Assembly (NCBI RefSeq): GCF_037482845.1
Contig: NZ_JBBHJW010000006.1
Coordinates: 62,001 to 126,000, forward strand
From: Paucibacter_B soli
Lineage (GTDB): Bacteria > Pseudomonadota > Gammaproteobacteria > Burkholderiales > Burkholderiaceae_C
Direction of reading: 5' to 3'
Length of the DNA stretch: 64,000 nt
How positions within the stretch are numbered: the first letter of the stretch is position 1; every line of letters begins with the position of its first letter. The notes below the pieces were generated by a model that worked only from the letters and a program-made list of their open reading frames with translations, had not been told where the DNA came from and ran no database searches. The position numbers and the translations under genes were made by a program. Positions 34,722-43,440 of this stretch are shown here, one piece after another.

Positions 34722-36083
34722 ATGGGAACGCACAGCGCCAGCCTGGTATTCGGACACATCGAGTTGCGCCTGGCCGAGAGGCTGCTGCTGGTCGAGGGCC
34801 AGCCCGTGGCGCTGGGCAGCCGTGGCTTTGATCTGCTCAAGGCCTTGGTGAGCAAACGCGATCGCGTGGTGGGCAAGGGCGAGCTCCTGGACGAGGTCTG
34901 GCCGGGCCTGGTGGTGGAGGAGAACAATCTGCAGGTGCAGATCTCCGGCCTGCGCCGGGTGCTGGGGGCAGGGGCTATTGCCACCGTGGCCGGCCTCGGC
35001 TATCGCTTCACGCTGGCGCCCGGACCGGCGCGCGAGTCGGCCCATGCCGCCGAAGCGGCCCGCCAGCATGGGCCCGCCATGGACGCTGCCACGCCGGCGG
35101 CCGCCACCGCGGTGCAGGGCGCGCGCGTGCTGGTGGCCGATGACAACAAGGTCAACCGCCTGCTGCTGTGCCGCTCGCTGGAACTGCTGGGGCACCGGGT
35201 GGAGAGTGCCGAGAACGGCCGCCAGGCCTTGGACAAGCTGAGGCAGCACAGCTTCGATCTGCTGCTGCTGGACCTCGCCATGCCCGAGCTGGACGGCTTC
35301 GACCTGCTGCGCCTGCGCTCCGATGACGCGGCGCTGCGGCGGGTGTCGGTGATCGTGACCAGTTCGCTGGGAGGGGTGGCGCCGGTGGCGCGCTGCATCG
35401 AGCTTGGAGCCGATGACTTTCTGCACAAGCCGGTCGACCCCTGGCTGCTCAAGGCCAGGGTGGAGTCCAGTCTGGCGCGCAAGCAGGTGGCGGATCTGCA
35501 GGCCGACACGCTGCGCCGCCTGCTGCCCCATCCCGGCAGCGCGCCCACGGCCGCCCAGCGCCTGTCCGCGGCGGTGGTGCTGGCGGCCTGCCTGAACGAG
35601 CTGGAAGGCCTTGGCGCGGCGCAAACCCCTGAGGAGACGATGGCGCTACTGAGCGACTGGGGCACCTTGATGCTGGATGCCGTGGCCGGCCACCATGGCG
35701 AGCTCGCCCAGTACCGCGGCGACTGTCTGGTGGCGCTGTTTGCCGAGGCCAGCACGGCGCTGCAGGCCGCCCATGACATGGCCGAGGTGCAGGCCGGCTT
35801 CAACGCCGAGCGCCAGGCCGCGGGCCAGACCCAGGTCAGGTTCGGCGTGGGCATCGCCAGCGGCGAGGTGCTGCTCGGCACGGCCCTGCCATCCGGCCGT
35901 GTCGCGCAGGCCTGCATAGGCGCGCCGGTTCTGCTGGCGCAGCGCCTGGCCCAGGCCTGTGCGCCGCTGGGCCTGCAGCTCCTGATGGACTTGCCGACCC
36001 AGGCCGGCTTGGGCGAGCGACTGCGCGGTGTGCCGGTGCAGCTGCCTGGTGGGGGTGCGGCGTGCACCGCCATATCGGGTTAG
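34722..36083 (+). CDS. Response regulator with order winged helix, receiver, degenerate cyclase domain
   Basis: The 453-residue protein has an unusual layout. Residues 5-97 form an OmpR-type winged-helix DNA-binding domain (GSRGFDLLKALVSKRDRVV, DEVWPGLVVEENNLQVQISGLRRVL, GLGYRF). Residues 135-250 form a receiver with D184 in LLLDLAMPELDG and a lysine in FLHKPV. Residues 283-445 resemble a class III adenylate/guanylate cyclase (YRGDCLVALFAEA, GIASGEVLLGTA, GAPVLLAQRLAQA). The first metal-binding Asp is replaced (VVLAACLNEL), so catalysis is unlikely and a sensing role is more likely. The start at 34722 has a GAGGTGGA ribosome-binding site. Confidence 0.85.
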   Translation: MGTHSASLVFGHIELRLAERLLLVEGQPVALGSRGFDLLKALVSKRDRVVGKGELLDEVWPGLVVEENNLQVQISGLRRVLGAGAIATVAGLGYRFTLAPGPARESAHAAEAARQHGPAMDAATPAAATAVQGARVLVADDNKVNRLLLCRSLELLGHRVESAENGRQALDKLRQHSFDLLLLDLAMPELDGFDLLRLRSDDAALRRVSVIVTSSLGGVAPVARCIELGADDFLHKPVDPWLLKARVESSLARKQVADLQADTLRRLLPHPGSAPTAAQRLSAAVVLAACLNELEGLGAAQTPEETMALLSDWGTLMLDAVAGHHGELAQYRGDCLVALFAEASTALQAAHDMAEVQAGFNAERQAAGQTQVRFGVGIASGEVLLGTALPSGRVAQACIGAPVLLAQRLAQACAPLGLQLLMDLPTQAGLGERLRGVPVQLPGGGAACTAISG

Positions 36084-36109
36084 CTGCTGTGCTCCTCGAT
36101 GGAATTGGG

Positions 36110-36295
36110 ATGCTGGTTTTGTCGAGATGCTGGGCCTGGCCGCTGGCGGCAGCCGTCGGCTTGCTCGCATCGCCCGATGCAATCTCCCAAACCAGCGAAC
36201 CTGTGGCCGGCGTCGCGCATCGCAGCCTCTGTGGGCTGCGAACTTGCACCACGGGTCGGGACATCACCCGAGGGAGCGCCGGCAGCCTTCTATGA
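36110..36295 (+). CDS. Doubtful small ORF with signal-peptide-like start
   Basis: A 61-codon frame reads MLVLSRCWAWPLAAAVGLLASPDAISQ in two pieces and then a short Cys/Arg-containing tail. The beginning looks like a signal peptide with a cleavage site after ISQ. There is no good ribosome-binding site, and the tail is short and overlaps the end of the convergent IclR gene by six bases. It may be a small secreted protein, a remnant of a longer gene, or chance. Confidence 0.2.
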   Translation: MLVLSRCWAWPLAAAVGLLASPDAISQTSEPVAGVAHRSLCGLRTCTTGRDITRGSAGSLL

Positions 36296-37087
36296 CTTGA
36301 TCTGCAGCAGCCTGGAGATGCTCTGCGCCGCCTCCAGCAGGCGCGGCAGGCATTGCTCCAGCAGCGCGTCGGGCGGGGTGCGGTTCACCTGCGCGCCGAC
36401 GTTCAGCGCCGCGATGGTCTGGCCCTTGCGGTCCACGATGGGCGCGGCCAGCGAGACCAGGCCTTCTTCCAGCTCCTGGTTGATCAGGCACCAGCCTTGG
36501 CTGCGCACCTGGGCGATGCGGGTGCGCAGCTCGTCGAGATTGCGCGCGGTGCGCGCCGTGTGCGCCTGGAACTGCACGCGCGCCAGCTGTGCCTCCAGCT
36601 CAGGCTGCGGCAGGCCAGCCAGCAGCACCCGACCCATCGAGGTGCACCAGGCCGGCAGGCGGCTGCCGACGCCCAGGTTGATGCTCATGATCTTGCGCGC
36701 CGGCACGCGCAGCACATAGACGATGTCGCCGCCCTCCAGCACCGCGGCCGAGCAGCTTTCCTTGAGGTCGCCGGCGAGCTGCTGCATCACCGGCTCGGCA
36801 AACTGCCACAGTGGCTGCGAGCTGAGGTAGGCGAATCCCAGGTCCAGGATCTTGGGCGTGAGGGCAAACAGCCGGCCATCGGCCTTCACATAGCCCAGGG
36901 TTTCGAGCGTCAACAGGATGCGGCGCGCGCCGGCGCGTGTGAGGCCGCAGCGTTTGGCCACCTCGGTGAGGGTCTGGCGCGGCGCCTCGGCGCTGAAGGC
37001 GCGTATCACCGAGAGCCCGCGCGCGAAGGACTGCACATAGCTGTCGCCGGGCTTCAGCGCGGTGGATTCATCAAGGGGCTCGGACAT
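36290..37087 (-). CDS. IclR-family transcriptional regulator (PcaR/PobR-like)
   Basis: The 265-residue regulator has an N-terminal winged helix (about residues 18-80; SFARGLSVIRAFSAE, TLTEVAKRCGLTRAGARRILLTLETLGYV) and an IclR effector-binding domain. The latter shows LPAWCTSMGRVLLAGLP and CLINQELEEGLVSLAAPI. These wordings are those of the PcaR/PobR/PcaU subgroup, which controls aromatic acid (protocatechuate or p-hydroxybenzoate) catabolism. No such catabolic genes are adjacent, so the target is unknown. The start at MSEPLDES is used. It is divergent from the AIM24 gene with 73 bases between the starts. Confidence 0.92.
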   Translation of the reverse strand: MSEPLDESTALKPGDSYVQSFARGLSVIRAFSAEAPRQTLTEVAKRCGLTRAGARRILLTLETLGYVKADGRLFALTPKILDLGFAYLSSQPLWQFAEPVMQQLAGDLKESCSAAVLEGGDIVYVLRVPARKIMSINLGVGSRLPAWCTSMGRVLLAGLPQPELEAQLARVQFQAHTARTARNLDELRTRIAQVRSQGWCLINQELEEGLVSLAAPIVDRKGQTIAALNVGAQVNRTPPDALLEQCLPRLLEAAQSISRLLQIKS

Positions 37088-37160
37088 GCGTCGCAGTATA
37101 GGCAGGCGCAAAAGTGGCTAATATCGCGGCCGGTTTCAATTTGCTGGAGGCATACAGATC

Positions 37161-37973
37161 ATGGCCATGGACGTCGTCGATTACGAGATCAAGGGCGCCG
37201 AGATGCAGTTCGTCGAGGTCGAGCTCGACCCGGGCGAGGCCGCCATCGGCGAGGCCGGCAGCATGATGTTCATGGATGCCGGCATCAGCATGGACACGAT
37301 TTTTGGTGATGGCTCGGCGCAACAAAGCGGTTTCCTGGGCAAGCTGCTGGGTGCTGGCAAGCGCCTCATCACCGGCGAGTCGCTGTTCACCACCATCTAC
37401 ACCAACCAGGGCCAAGGCAAGCTGCGCGTGGCCTTTGCCGCGCCTTACCCCGGCAAGATCCTGCCGATGGATCTGCGCCAGCTGGGCGGCACGCTGATCT
37501 GCCAGAAGGACGCATTCCTGTGCGCGGCGCGCGGCGTCTCGCTGGGCATTGCCGTGCAGCAGAAGCTCGGCACCGGCTTCTTCGGCGGCGAGGGTTTCAT
37601 CATGCAGAAGCTTGATGGCGACGGCCTGGCCTTTGTGCATGCCGGCGGCACGGTGGTGCGCCGCACCCTGCAGCCCGGCCAGACCCTGCTGGTGGATACC
37701 GGCTGCGTGGTTGCCTACACGCCCGGCGTGGACTTCGAGATCCAGTACGTGGGCAAGATCAAGACCGCGCTGTTCGGCGGCGAGGGCCTGTTCCTGGCCA
37801 AGCTCACCGGCCCCGGCGAGGTCTGGCTGCAAAGCCTGCCGTTCTCGCGCCTGGCTTCGCGCATCTTCGCCGCCGCGCCGCAGCGTGGCGGCTCCAAGGA
37901 AGAGGGCTCGGTGCTGGGCGGCTTTGGGGCCGGCGGCCTGCTTGGCGGCATTCTGGGCGGCGACGACGAGTAA
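37161..37973 (+). CDS. AIM24 / TIGR00266-family protein
   Basis: The 270-residue protein belongs to the TIGR00266 (AIM24, formerly DUF124) family of all-beta proteins with a double-stranded helix fold. Family wording seen includes EAGSMMFMDAGI, LFTTIYTNQGQGKLRVAFAAPYPGKILPMDL, GFFGGEGFIMQKLDGDGLAFVHAGGTVV and LFGGEGLFLAKLTGPGEVWLQSLPF. The tail is Gly-rich (GGFGAGGLLGGILGGDDE). The molecular function is not established. It is transcribed divergently from the IclR gene. Confidence 0.9.
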   Translation: MAMDVVDYEIKGAEMQFVEVELDPGEAAIGEAGSMMFMDAGISMDTIFGDGSAQQSGFLGKLLGAGKRLITGESLFTTIYTNQGQGKLRVAFAAPYPGKILPMDLRQLGGTLICQKDAFLCAARGVSLGIAVQQKLGTGFFGGEGFIMQKLDGDGLAFVHAGGTVVRRTLQPGQTLLVDTGCVVAYTPGVDFEIQYVGKIKTALFGGEGLFLAKLTGPGEVWLQSLPFSRLASRIFAAAPQRGGSKEEGSVLGGFGAGGLLGGILGGDDE

Positions 37974-38243
37974 GTCGTTAATGAGTTAGGAATGCGCCGG
38001 GCCTGATCGAAGCTCTTATCCGGAACGGCTGTTTTGAGTGGCGATTCTGCTGGCCCTGAGCGCCGCCACCGCGAAGAATATCGGCCGATGACCGAGACCC
38101 CGCATGATCTGACCCTGACCCTGACGCACCCGCAGGCACTGCCCGCGGCGCCTGCGCCCAGGCCGGCTGGCAAGCCGGCAGATGGCGGCCTGTCCGGCTG
38201 CGCAAGGCATGGGGCGTGCTCGGCCTGATCAGACGTTGGTGCC

Positions 38244-38894
38244 ATGAATCAGCCCGCCCAGCCTGCCGCCGACAGCGTTCCCGAACGCCTGCTTCGTGCC
38301 GCCAAGACCTTCTTTCTGGCCGACGAGTACCACGCGGTCAGCACGCGCCGGCTGGCCGACGCCGCCCAGGTCAACACGGCCATGATTCGCTACTACTTCG
38401 GCAGCAAGGAAGGCCTCTACGAAGAGATGATCCGTCAGGCGTTGCAGCCCATTCTGGACGCCCTGGACCAGCTCTCGCTGACGGGCCCCGAGGGCTATGT
38501 CAACTACCTGCGCATCTACTACCGCACCATGGCGGCCACGCCCGAGCTGCCCAAGCTGCTGTTCAAGGTGGTGGCGCTGAATGCCGGCCCCGGACGCCGC
38601 TTTGTCCAACAGCTGCTGGAGCGCGGCCAGCAGCGCGGTACGCAGCGTTTGCAGGAGATGCAGCGGGCCGGCCTGCTTGATGCCGAGCTGGACGCCGATG
38701 TGCTGCGCCTGTCCTTCACCAGCCTGGCGATGATGCCGATGCTGCTGCGCGAGAACCTGGAAGCGCAGATGGAGCGGACCATGGACGAGGCCTTTCTCGA
38801 GCGCCTGGCACGCTTCAACGGCCAGATGTTTGCCATGGTGCTGGCGGCCAGCGTCAGGCAGGGCGGGGCCGGGCAGGGCGCGGGCGGGCCATGA
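38244..38894 (+). CDS. TetR-family transcriptional regulator
   Basis: The 216-residue regulator has an N-terminal TetR helix-turn-helix at residues 15-60 (LLRAAKTFFLADEYHAVSTRRLADAAQVNTAMIRYYFGSKEGLYEEM, shown here only by its well-known ends ADAAQVN and YYFGSKE). A helical ligand-binding domain follows. Its stop overlaps the start of the hydrolase gene (ATGA). It probably controls the downstream run of genes, possibly in response to a hydrophobic acid or lipid. The 270 bases upstream hold only a short unconvincing frame. Confidence 0.9.
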   Translation: MNQPAQPAADSVPERLLRAAKTFFLADEYHAVSTRRLADAAQVNTAMIRYYFGSKEGLYEEMIRQALQPILDALDQLSLTGPEGYVNYLRIYYRTMAATPELPKLLFKVVALNAGPGRRFVQQLLERGQQRGTQRLQEMQRAGLLDAELDADVLRLSFTSLAMMPMLLRENLEAQMERTMDEAFLERLARFNGQMFAMVLAASVRQGGAGQGAGGP

Positions 38895-39763
38895 GGGACT
38901 GGCTGATGCGCCAGGCCATGGCCGCGGCGCGCCGACGTGCCGGCCTGAGTCAGCGGCAGCAGGCCTGGCCCTGGGGCAGCCTGACCTACTTTGTTTCGAA
39001 TGAAGGCGGTGCGGGCACACCGCTGCTGCTGCTGCATGGCGCATGCGCCGACCACGCCAGTTGGTTGTCGTTTGCGGCCGCCTTGGGCCCCCGCTGGCCC
39101 TTGCTCGTGCCCGATCTGCCCGGCCATGGTGACAGCCCGCTGCCCGCGGACGCCGAACTGGGCATCGTGGCGCAGGCCGAACGCATGCTCGCGTGCATGG
39201 ATCGCCTGGCGCTGACGCGCGTCCACCTGGTCGGCCATTCGATGGGCGGCGCGCTGGCGATGCGCATCGCGGCGTTGCGGCCCGAGCTGGTGCGCTCGCT
39301 TACCTTGATCAGCAGCGCCGGCGCCGAAACGCGGCCGAGCGAGTTGCGCCGCCATGTGGAGCTTGGCCATCCTCATCCCATGATCGAGGTGGACAGTCTG
39401 CGCGACTTTCGCGCCATGCTGGCCTGGGGCATGGCCAGGCCGCCCTGGCTGCCCGGCTTTGCGCAGGACTGGCTGTTGGCGCAGAAGCGTTCGCGCCGCG
39501 CCACCGAGCGCAAGCTGCTGTGCGATCTCGAGCGCGACCAGGACCAGCGGGCTCTCCTTGGCCAGATCAAGGCGCCCACCCTGGTGCTGTGGGGCCAGCT
39601 GGACCGTGTCGTCGATGTCGCCGATGCCACCACGCTGGCCAGCGGCATCGCGCACAGCCGCAAGACCGTGCTGCCCGCGCTGGGCCATGTGCCCATGGTT
39701 GAAGCGCCGCGCGAGCTTGCGCGGCTGTGCCGCGAGTTTCTGCTGGACGTGGAGGCCTCTTGA
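38891..39763 (+). CDS. Alpha/beta hydrolase
   Basis: The 290-residue cytoplasmic hydrolase shows HGACADHASW (oxyanion region), LPGHGDSPLP, the nucleophile elbow GHSMGG, an acidic residue in LDRVVDVAD, and the triad histidine in LGHVPMVEAP. The substrate is unknown; esterases and meta-cleavage hydrolases share this pattern. The start overlaps the TetR stop by four bases. Its stop overlaps the TTG start of the next gene, so the three genes are translationally coupled. Confidence 0.88.
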   Translation: MRDWLMRQAMAAARRRAGLSQRQQAWPWGSLTYFVSNEGGAGTPLLLLHGACADHASWLSFAAALGPRWPLLVPDLPGHGDSPLPADAELGIVAQAERMLACMDRLALTRVHLVGHSMGGALAMRIAALRPELVRSLTLISSAGAETRPSELRRHVELGHPHPMIEVDSLRDFRAMLAWGMARPPWLPGFAQDWLLAQKRSRRATERKLLCDLERDQDQRALLGQIKAPTLVLWGQLDRVVDVADATTLASGIAHSRKTVLPALGHVPMVEAPRELARLCREFLLDVEAS

Positions 39764-40191
39764 GTCGTCTGATCTTGTTCACGCATCTGCTGCTGGTCGG
39801 CCTGTGGCTGGGCTGCGTGCTCACCGAAGCGTTGTTCGAGCGCGCCCTGCTGGGGCGCGGACCGGCCGCCGAGCTATGGCTGGCGCGCCTGCATTGGCGC
39901 GTCGACCTCTGCGTCGAGATACCGGCCTTCAGCGGCGTCGTGATCAGTGGCTTGCTGCTGCTGCCGCAGGCCACCGGCACTGTGCTGCTCTCGCTCAAGC
40001 TTGGCATGGCCGGGCTGGCGCTACTGGCCAACCTGGTCTGCGTGGGGCTGGTGCGGCGCCGCCTGCGTTGCGCCGAGCGCTCGGATGCGGCTGGCTTTGC
40101 CGCGCTCGATCGCTGGCAACACCGGTTCGGTGCGCTCGTCTTGCTGGGCCTGCTGGGCGCAACTGCGCTGGGCTTCCGGCTGGCCGCATGA
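39760..40191 (+). CDS. Four-helix membrane protein of unknown function
   Basis: The 143-residue protein has hydrophobic segments near residues 3-22, 45-65, 68-88 and 118-140. The start is TTG, chosen because GGAGG lies four bases upstream and TTGA overlaps the hydrolase stop. A GTG at 39727 would intrude further into that gene. Histidines in ILFTHLLLVG, ARLHWRVDL and RWQHRFG might bind a ligand or metal, but I do not recognise the family with confidence. Confidence 0.7.
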   Translation: MSRLILFTHLLLVGLWLGCVLTEALFERALLGRGPAAELWLARLHWRVDLCVEIPAFSGVVISGLLLLPQATGTVLLSLKLGMAGLALLANLVCVGLVRRRLRCAERSDAAGFAALDRWQHRFGALVLLGLLGATALGFRLAA

Positions 40192-40237
40192 GGGCCGGCG
40201 CCTGCGGCTTTCGACCGCCGCGCTCGCGGCAGGCCCG

Positions 40238-40537
40238 ATGCTTGGCATAGGCTGGTTCCCCTTTGCGCTGCTGCCGCTGCTGCTGCCTTGGATCCTGCTC
40301 GGCCCTTGGTGCTGGGCCTTGCGCGCCGGGTCCTGCTGGGCCGATCACCGCGCGGGGGCCCTGCTGTGCGCCGCGATCGCCGCGGCCAGCGTGCTGGTAC
40401 CGCTGGCCGCATTGGCGCTGTCCGCCCTCGATGCCTGCCTGGCGGCCTTTGTGATGGCCGCGCCCAGCCTGCTGCTCTACCTGCTGGTGGGGCTTGTTGC
40501 CCGTTTGCGCCATTGGCGAAGCGCCGCTGGCAAGTAG
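40238..40537 (+). CDS. Small hydrophobic membrane protein
   Basis: A 99-codon frame begins MLGIGWFPFALLPLLLPWILLG and has three or four hydrophobic segments with an Arg-rich end. It follows the previous membrane gene by 46 bases. There is no strong ribosome-binding site and I recognise no family, but the hydrophobic pattern is sustained and the gap would otherwise be empty. A frame from an ATG at 40188 that overlaps the upstream stop ends after 20 codons. Confidence 0.45.
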   Translation: MLGIGWFPFALLPLLLPWILLGPWCWALRAGSCWADHRAGALLCAAIAAASVLVPLAALALSALDACLAAFVMAAPSLLLYLLVGLVARLRHWRSAAGK

Positions 40538-40641
40538 CTGAAGCAGGGCGCTGCGGCCGGCCGGCGTGGCCGGCCCTCTACACTTGGGGCTGTTGCCTCG
40601 GCCCAGGTGGGCCGCAGGCGTGCGTACTCAAGGACTCCTCG

Positions 40642-41631
40642 ATGTTTGCTCTGAACTGGCGGTGCCTGGCGGCCGGCTTGCTGCTGGCCCCCGCCTGTGC
40701 CCTGGCCGATGGCCGGCCGATCTTTGTGCTCAATTCGCTGGATGCCGACATCAGCGTGGTGGACCCGGTGAGCTTCAAGCAGCTCAAGCGCATTCCCACC
40801 GGCAAGGAGCCGCACCACCTCTACCTGACGCCCGACGAGAAGTCCATGGTGGTGGCGAATGCGCTGGGCGATTCGCTCACCTTCATCGATCCGGTCACGG
40901 CCAATGTGCAGCGCGTGCTGAACGGCATCACCGATCCCTACCACCTGCGCTTCTCGCCCGATATGAAGTGGTTCGTGACGGCCGGCAACCGCCTGGACCA
41001 TGTGGCCCTGTACCGCTGGCAGCCGCAGCAGGCTGACAAGCCGCTGGAGCTGCTCAAGCGCATCCCGGCGCCCAAGACGCCCAGTCATCTCTTCATCGAC
41101 AGCAAGAGCACGCTGCTCTATGTGAGCCTGCAGGACAGCGACGAGTTGCTGTGCGTGGACCTGGCCGCGCAGGCGCCGCGCTGGAAGATCCCGGTGGGCA
41201 AGATGCCGGCCGACATCTTCCTCACCGCCGACGACAAGCACATCCTGGTGGCGCTGACCGGCGACAAGTTGGTGGAGGTCTACGACGTCTCGGGCGCCGC
41301 GCCCAAGCTGGTCAAGCGCCTGCCCACTGGCGACGGCGCGCACAGCTTCCGCTCGCTGGGCGACAAGCGCCATGTGCTGGTGAGTAACCGCGCCGGCAAC
41401 AGCATCAGCAAGATCGACCTGCAGGGCTTCAGCGTGGTCGAGACCTTCGCGGCACCGGGCGGGCCCGACGATATGGAAGTGCTGGCCGATGGCAAGACCC
41501 TGATCTTCACCTCGCGCTGGGCGCGCAAGCTGACTATGCTGGACCTGCAGAGCAAGCAGGTCCTCAAGCAGGTCCGGGTGGGCAAGTCGCCGCATGGCGT
41601 GTGGACGCTGGACCACGCGTCGCGCCAGTGA
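40642..41631 (+). CDS. YVTN-type beta-propeller exported protein
   Basis: The 329-residue protein has a signal peptide (residues 1-22, cleavage after CALA) and YVTN-like propeller repeats. Examples are IFVLNSLDADISVVDPVSFK, HHLYLTPDEKSMVVANALGDSLTFIDP, and later ADIFLTADDKHILVALTGDKLVEVYD (pieces only). Such propellers occur in surface or periplasmic proteins, some linked to quinoprotein systems. The function is unknown. The stop overlaps the deacetylase gene start (GTGA), so the pair is translationally coupled. Confidence 0.82.
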   Translation: MFALNWRCLAAGLLLAPACALADGRPIFVLNSLDADISVVDPVSFKQLKRIPTGKEPHHLYLTPDEKSMVVANALGDSLTFIDPVTANVQRVLNGITDPYHLRFSPDMKWFVTAGNRLDHVALYRWQPQQADKPLELLKRIPAPKTPSHLFIDSKSTLLYVSLQDSDELLCVDLAAQAPRWKIPVGKMPADIFLTADDKHILVALTGDKLVEVYDVSGAAPKLVKRLPTGDGAHSFRSLGDKRHVLVSNRAGNSISKIDLQGFSVVETFAAPGGPDDMEVLADGKTLIFTSRWARKLTMLDLQSKQVLKQVRVGKSPHGVWTLDHASRQ

Positions 41632-42446
41632 GGCGGGCGCTCGCGGCGCTGGCGCTGTCCGGCGCGCTGTCTGTGCAGGCCTGTCAGCCGGGCGAGAAGC
41701 CCGTCTTCCTGACCTTCGACACCGGCCATATGGGCGTGGCGCCGCTGGTGGCCGAGCTGCTGACGAAGTACCAGGCCAAGGCCACCTTCTTTTTGTCCCG
41801 GGAGCCCACGCTGAACTATGGCCATACGCTGGACGAGCAATGGGCGCCCTGGTGGCGCGCGCGTGCCGCCGAGGGCCATGACTTCGGCTCGCACACCTGG
41901 GAGCACGACACCTGGCTGGAGGACCTGCCGCCCGTGAATGGCGAGGCGCGCTTCAAGGTGCGCAGCCAGGCGGGCATCGAGCCGGCGCGCATCCGCGAGC
42001 TGAGCGCCGAGCAGTATTGCGAGGGCCTGAAGAAGCCCGCGCAGCGCTTTGCCGAGATCACCGGCCAGGCCATGGGCGCGATCTTCCGCGCCCCCGCAGG
42101 TCGTACGTCGCCGGCCCTGCTGGCCGCCGCCAAGGCCTGCGGTTTCAGCCATGTGGGCTGGAGCGCGGCGGGCTTTCTGGGGGATGAGTTGCCCAGCGAT
42201 AAATACCCCAACGAGCAGTTGCTGGCGCGCGCGCTGCGCGATATCCGGCCCGGCGATATTCTGATGGCGCATCTGGGCATCTGGCAGCGCCAGGACGCCT
42301 GGGCACCCGCCGTGCTGGAACCCCTGATGAAGGGCCTGAAGGAGAAGGGCATGTGTTTTGCGCCGCTGCGCGAGCATCCGCGCTATGCGCGGCTGATGCG
42401 CGGCCTGGGATCTGAGCAAGCGCAAGGAAAGGCAGGCAAGCCATGA
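41628..42446 (+). CDS. Polysaccharide deacetylase (NodB-type), exported
   Basis: The 272-residue protein has a short signal peptide (RRALAALALSGALSVQAC). The final Cys is not in a perfect lipobox, so lipidation is doubtful. The NodB homology domain shows LTFDTGHMG (motif 1, with Thr where Asp is usual for the second acid), SHTWEHDTW (H-x3-H metal ligands), FRAPAGRTSP (motif 3) and DILMAHLG (late motif). It would remove acetyl groups from an amino sugar or a related ester. The GTG start overlaps the upstream stop and is preferred to 41601. Confidence 0.85.
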   Translation: MRRALAALALSGALSVQACQPGEKPVFLTFDTGHMGVAPLVAELLTKYQAKATFFLSREPTLNYGHTLDEQWAPWWRARAAEGHDFGSHTWEHDTWLEDLPPVNGEARFKVRSQAGIEPARIRELSAEQYCEGLKKPAQRFAEITGQAMGAIFRAPAGRTSPALLAAAKACGFSHVGWSAAGFLGDELPSDKYPNEQLLARALRDIRPGDILMAHLGIWQRQDAWAPAVLEPLMKGLKEKGMCFAPLREHPRYARLMRGLGSEQAQGKAGKP

Positions 42447-43402
42447 TGGACTGGTTCAGCGAGAGCTTCGAGCTGGCCCGGCAACAGCTGTTCGAGACCC
42501 TGGTCCAGCCGCTGGTGTTCGGCATCGGCCTGGGCAATCTGCTGGAGGATGCCTATGACGCGACCGGTTGGCTGCTGGTGGGCCTGCTGCAGATCGCGGT
42601 GATGCTGTTGCTGATACGCGCGCTGGAGCGCTGGCGCCCGGTGGAACCGCTCGGCGACAGCGCCGCGGTGCGGGTGGACATGCTCTATACCCTGATCCAC
42701 CGCCTGGGGCTGTTCCGCCTGGTGATGTTCTTCAGCCTGGACCCCCTGCTCGATGGCGTCTCGGGCCAGCTGCGCCTGGCTGGCCTGCCGACCTGGCAGC
42801 TCGACGCGCTGCTGGGCCTGAGCGAGCTGCCCTGGGCCAGCTTCCTCGTCTACCTGCTGGTGTTCGACCTGGTGAACTACTGGCTGCACCGCGCCCAGCA
42901 CCAGTTCGCTTGGTGGTGGGCCCTGCATGCGCTGCACCACAGCCAGCGCCAGATGACGATGTGGAGCGACAACCGCAACCATCTGCTCGACGACATGCTG
43001 CGCGCAGCCGCGTTCGCGCTGCTGGCGCGCTTCATCGGCGTGGAGCCCGGGCAGTTCGTCGCCCTGGTGGCGCTCTCGCAGCTGATGGAAAGCCTGCAGC
43101 ACGCCAATGTGCGGCTGTGGTTTGGCCCGCTGTTCGAACGGGTGTTCGTGAGCCCGCGCTTTCACCGCCTGCACCACGCGATCGGCATCGGCCATGAGTC
43201 GGGCGGCCGTGGCACGCTGGGCGGCCACAACTTCGCGGTGCTGTTCCCGCTCTGGGACATGCTGTTTGGCACCGCCAATTTCGAGCTGCGTTTCGATGCC
43301 ACCGGCGTGCGCGACCAGTTGCAAGAGGAGGGCGGACGCGACTATGGCCGCGGCTTCTGGGCCCAGCAATGGTTGGGTCTGCGGCGATTGTTCGGGCGCT
43401 GA
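42443..43402 (+). CDS. Sterol desaturase / fatty acid hydroxylase family membrane protein
   Basis: The 319-residue integral membrane di-iron enzyme has four or more helices and the family histidine clusters: HRAQH near residue 150, HALHHSQRQ near 165, and HRLHH near 240, followed by HNFAVLFPLWDMLFGT. It could hydroxylate or desaturate a lipid. Sterols are rare in bacteria, so a fatty acid or lipid A-like substrate is more likely. The start overlaps the deacetylase stop (ATGA). The C-terminus runs to within about 40 bases of the EI24 gene. Confidence 0.88.
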   Translation: MMDWFSESFELARQQLFETLVQPLVFGIGLGNLLEDAYDATGWLLVGLLQIAVMLLLIRALERWRPVEPLGDSAAVRVDMLYTLIHRLGLFRLVMFFSLDPLLDGVSGQLRLAGLPTWQLDALLGLSELPWASFLVYLLVFDLVNYWLHRAQHQFAWWWALHALHHSQRQMTMWSDNRNHLLDDMLRAAAFALLARFIGVEPGQFVALVALSQLMESLQHANVRLWFGPLFERVFVSPRFHRLHHAIGIGHESGGRGTLGGHNFAVLFPLWDMLFGTANFELRFDATGVRDQLQEEGGRDYGRGFWAQQWLGLRRLFGR

Positions 43403-43440
43403 TTGATATGCTGCGCTCTTCCCGGAGGAGGGGAAGACCG

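Noticed and set aside
38088..38228. Short frame beginning MTETPHDL upstream of the TetR gene
   Set aside because: It is 46 codons long, Pro/Ala-rich, with no ribosome-binding site and no recognisable feature; treated as intergenic.
40188..40250. ATG overlapping the stop of the four-helix membrane gene
   Set aside because: The frame ends after 20 codons. The following hydrophobic frame starts at 40238 instead.
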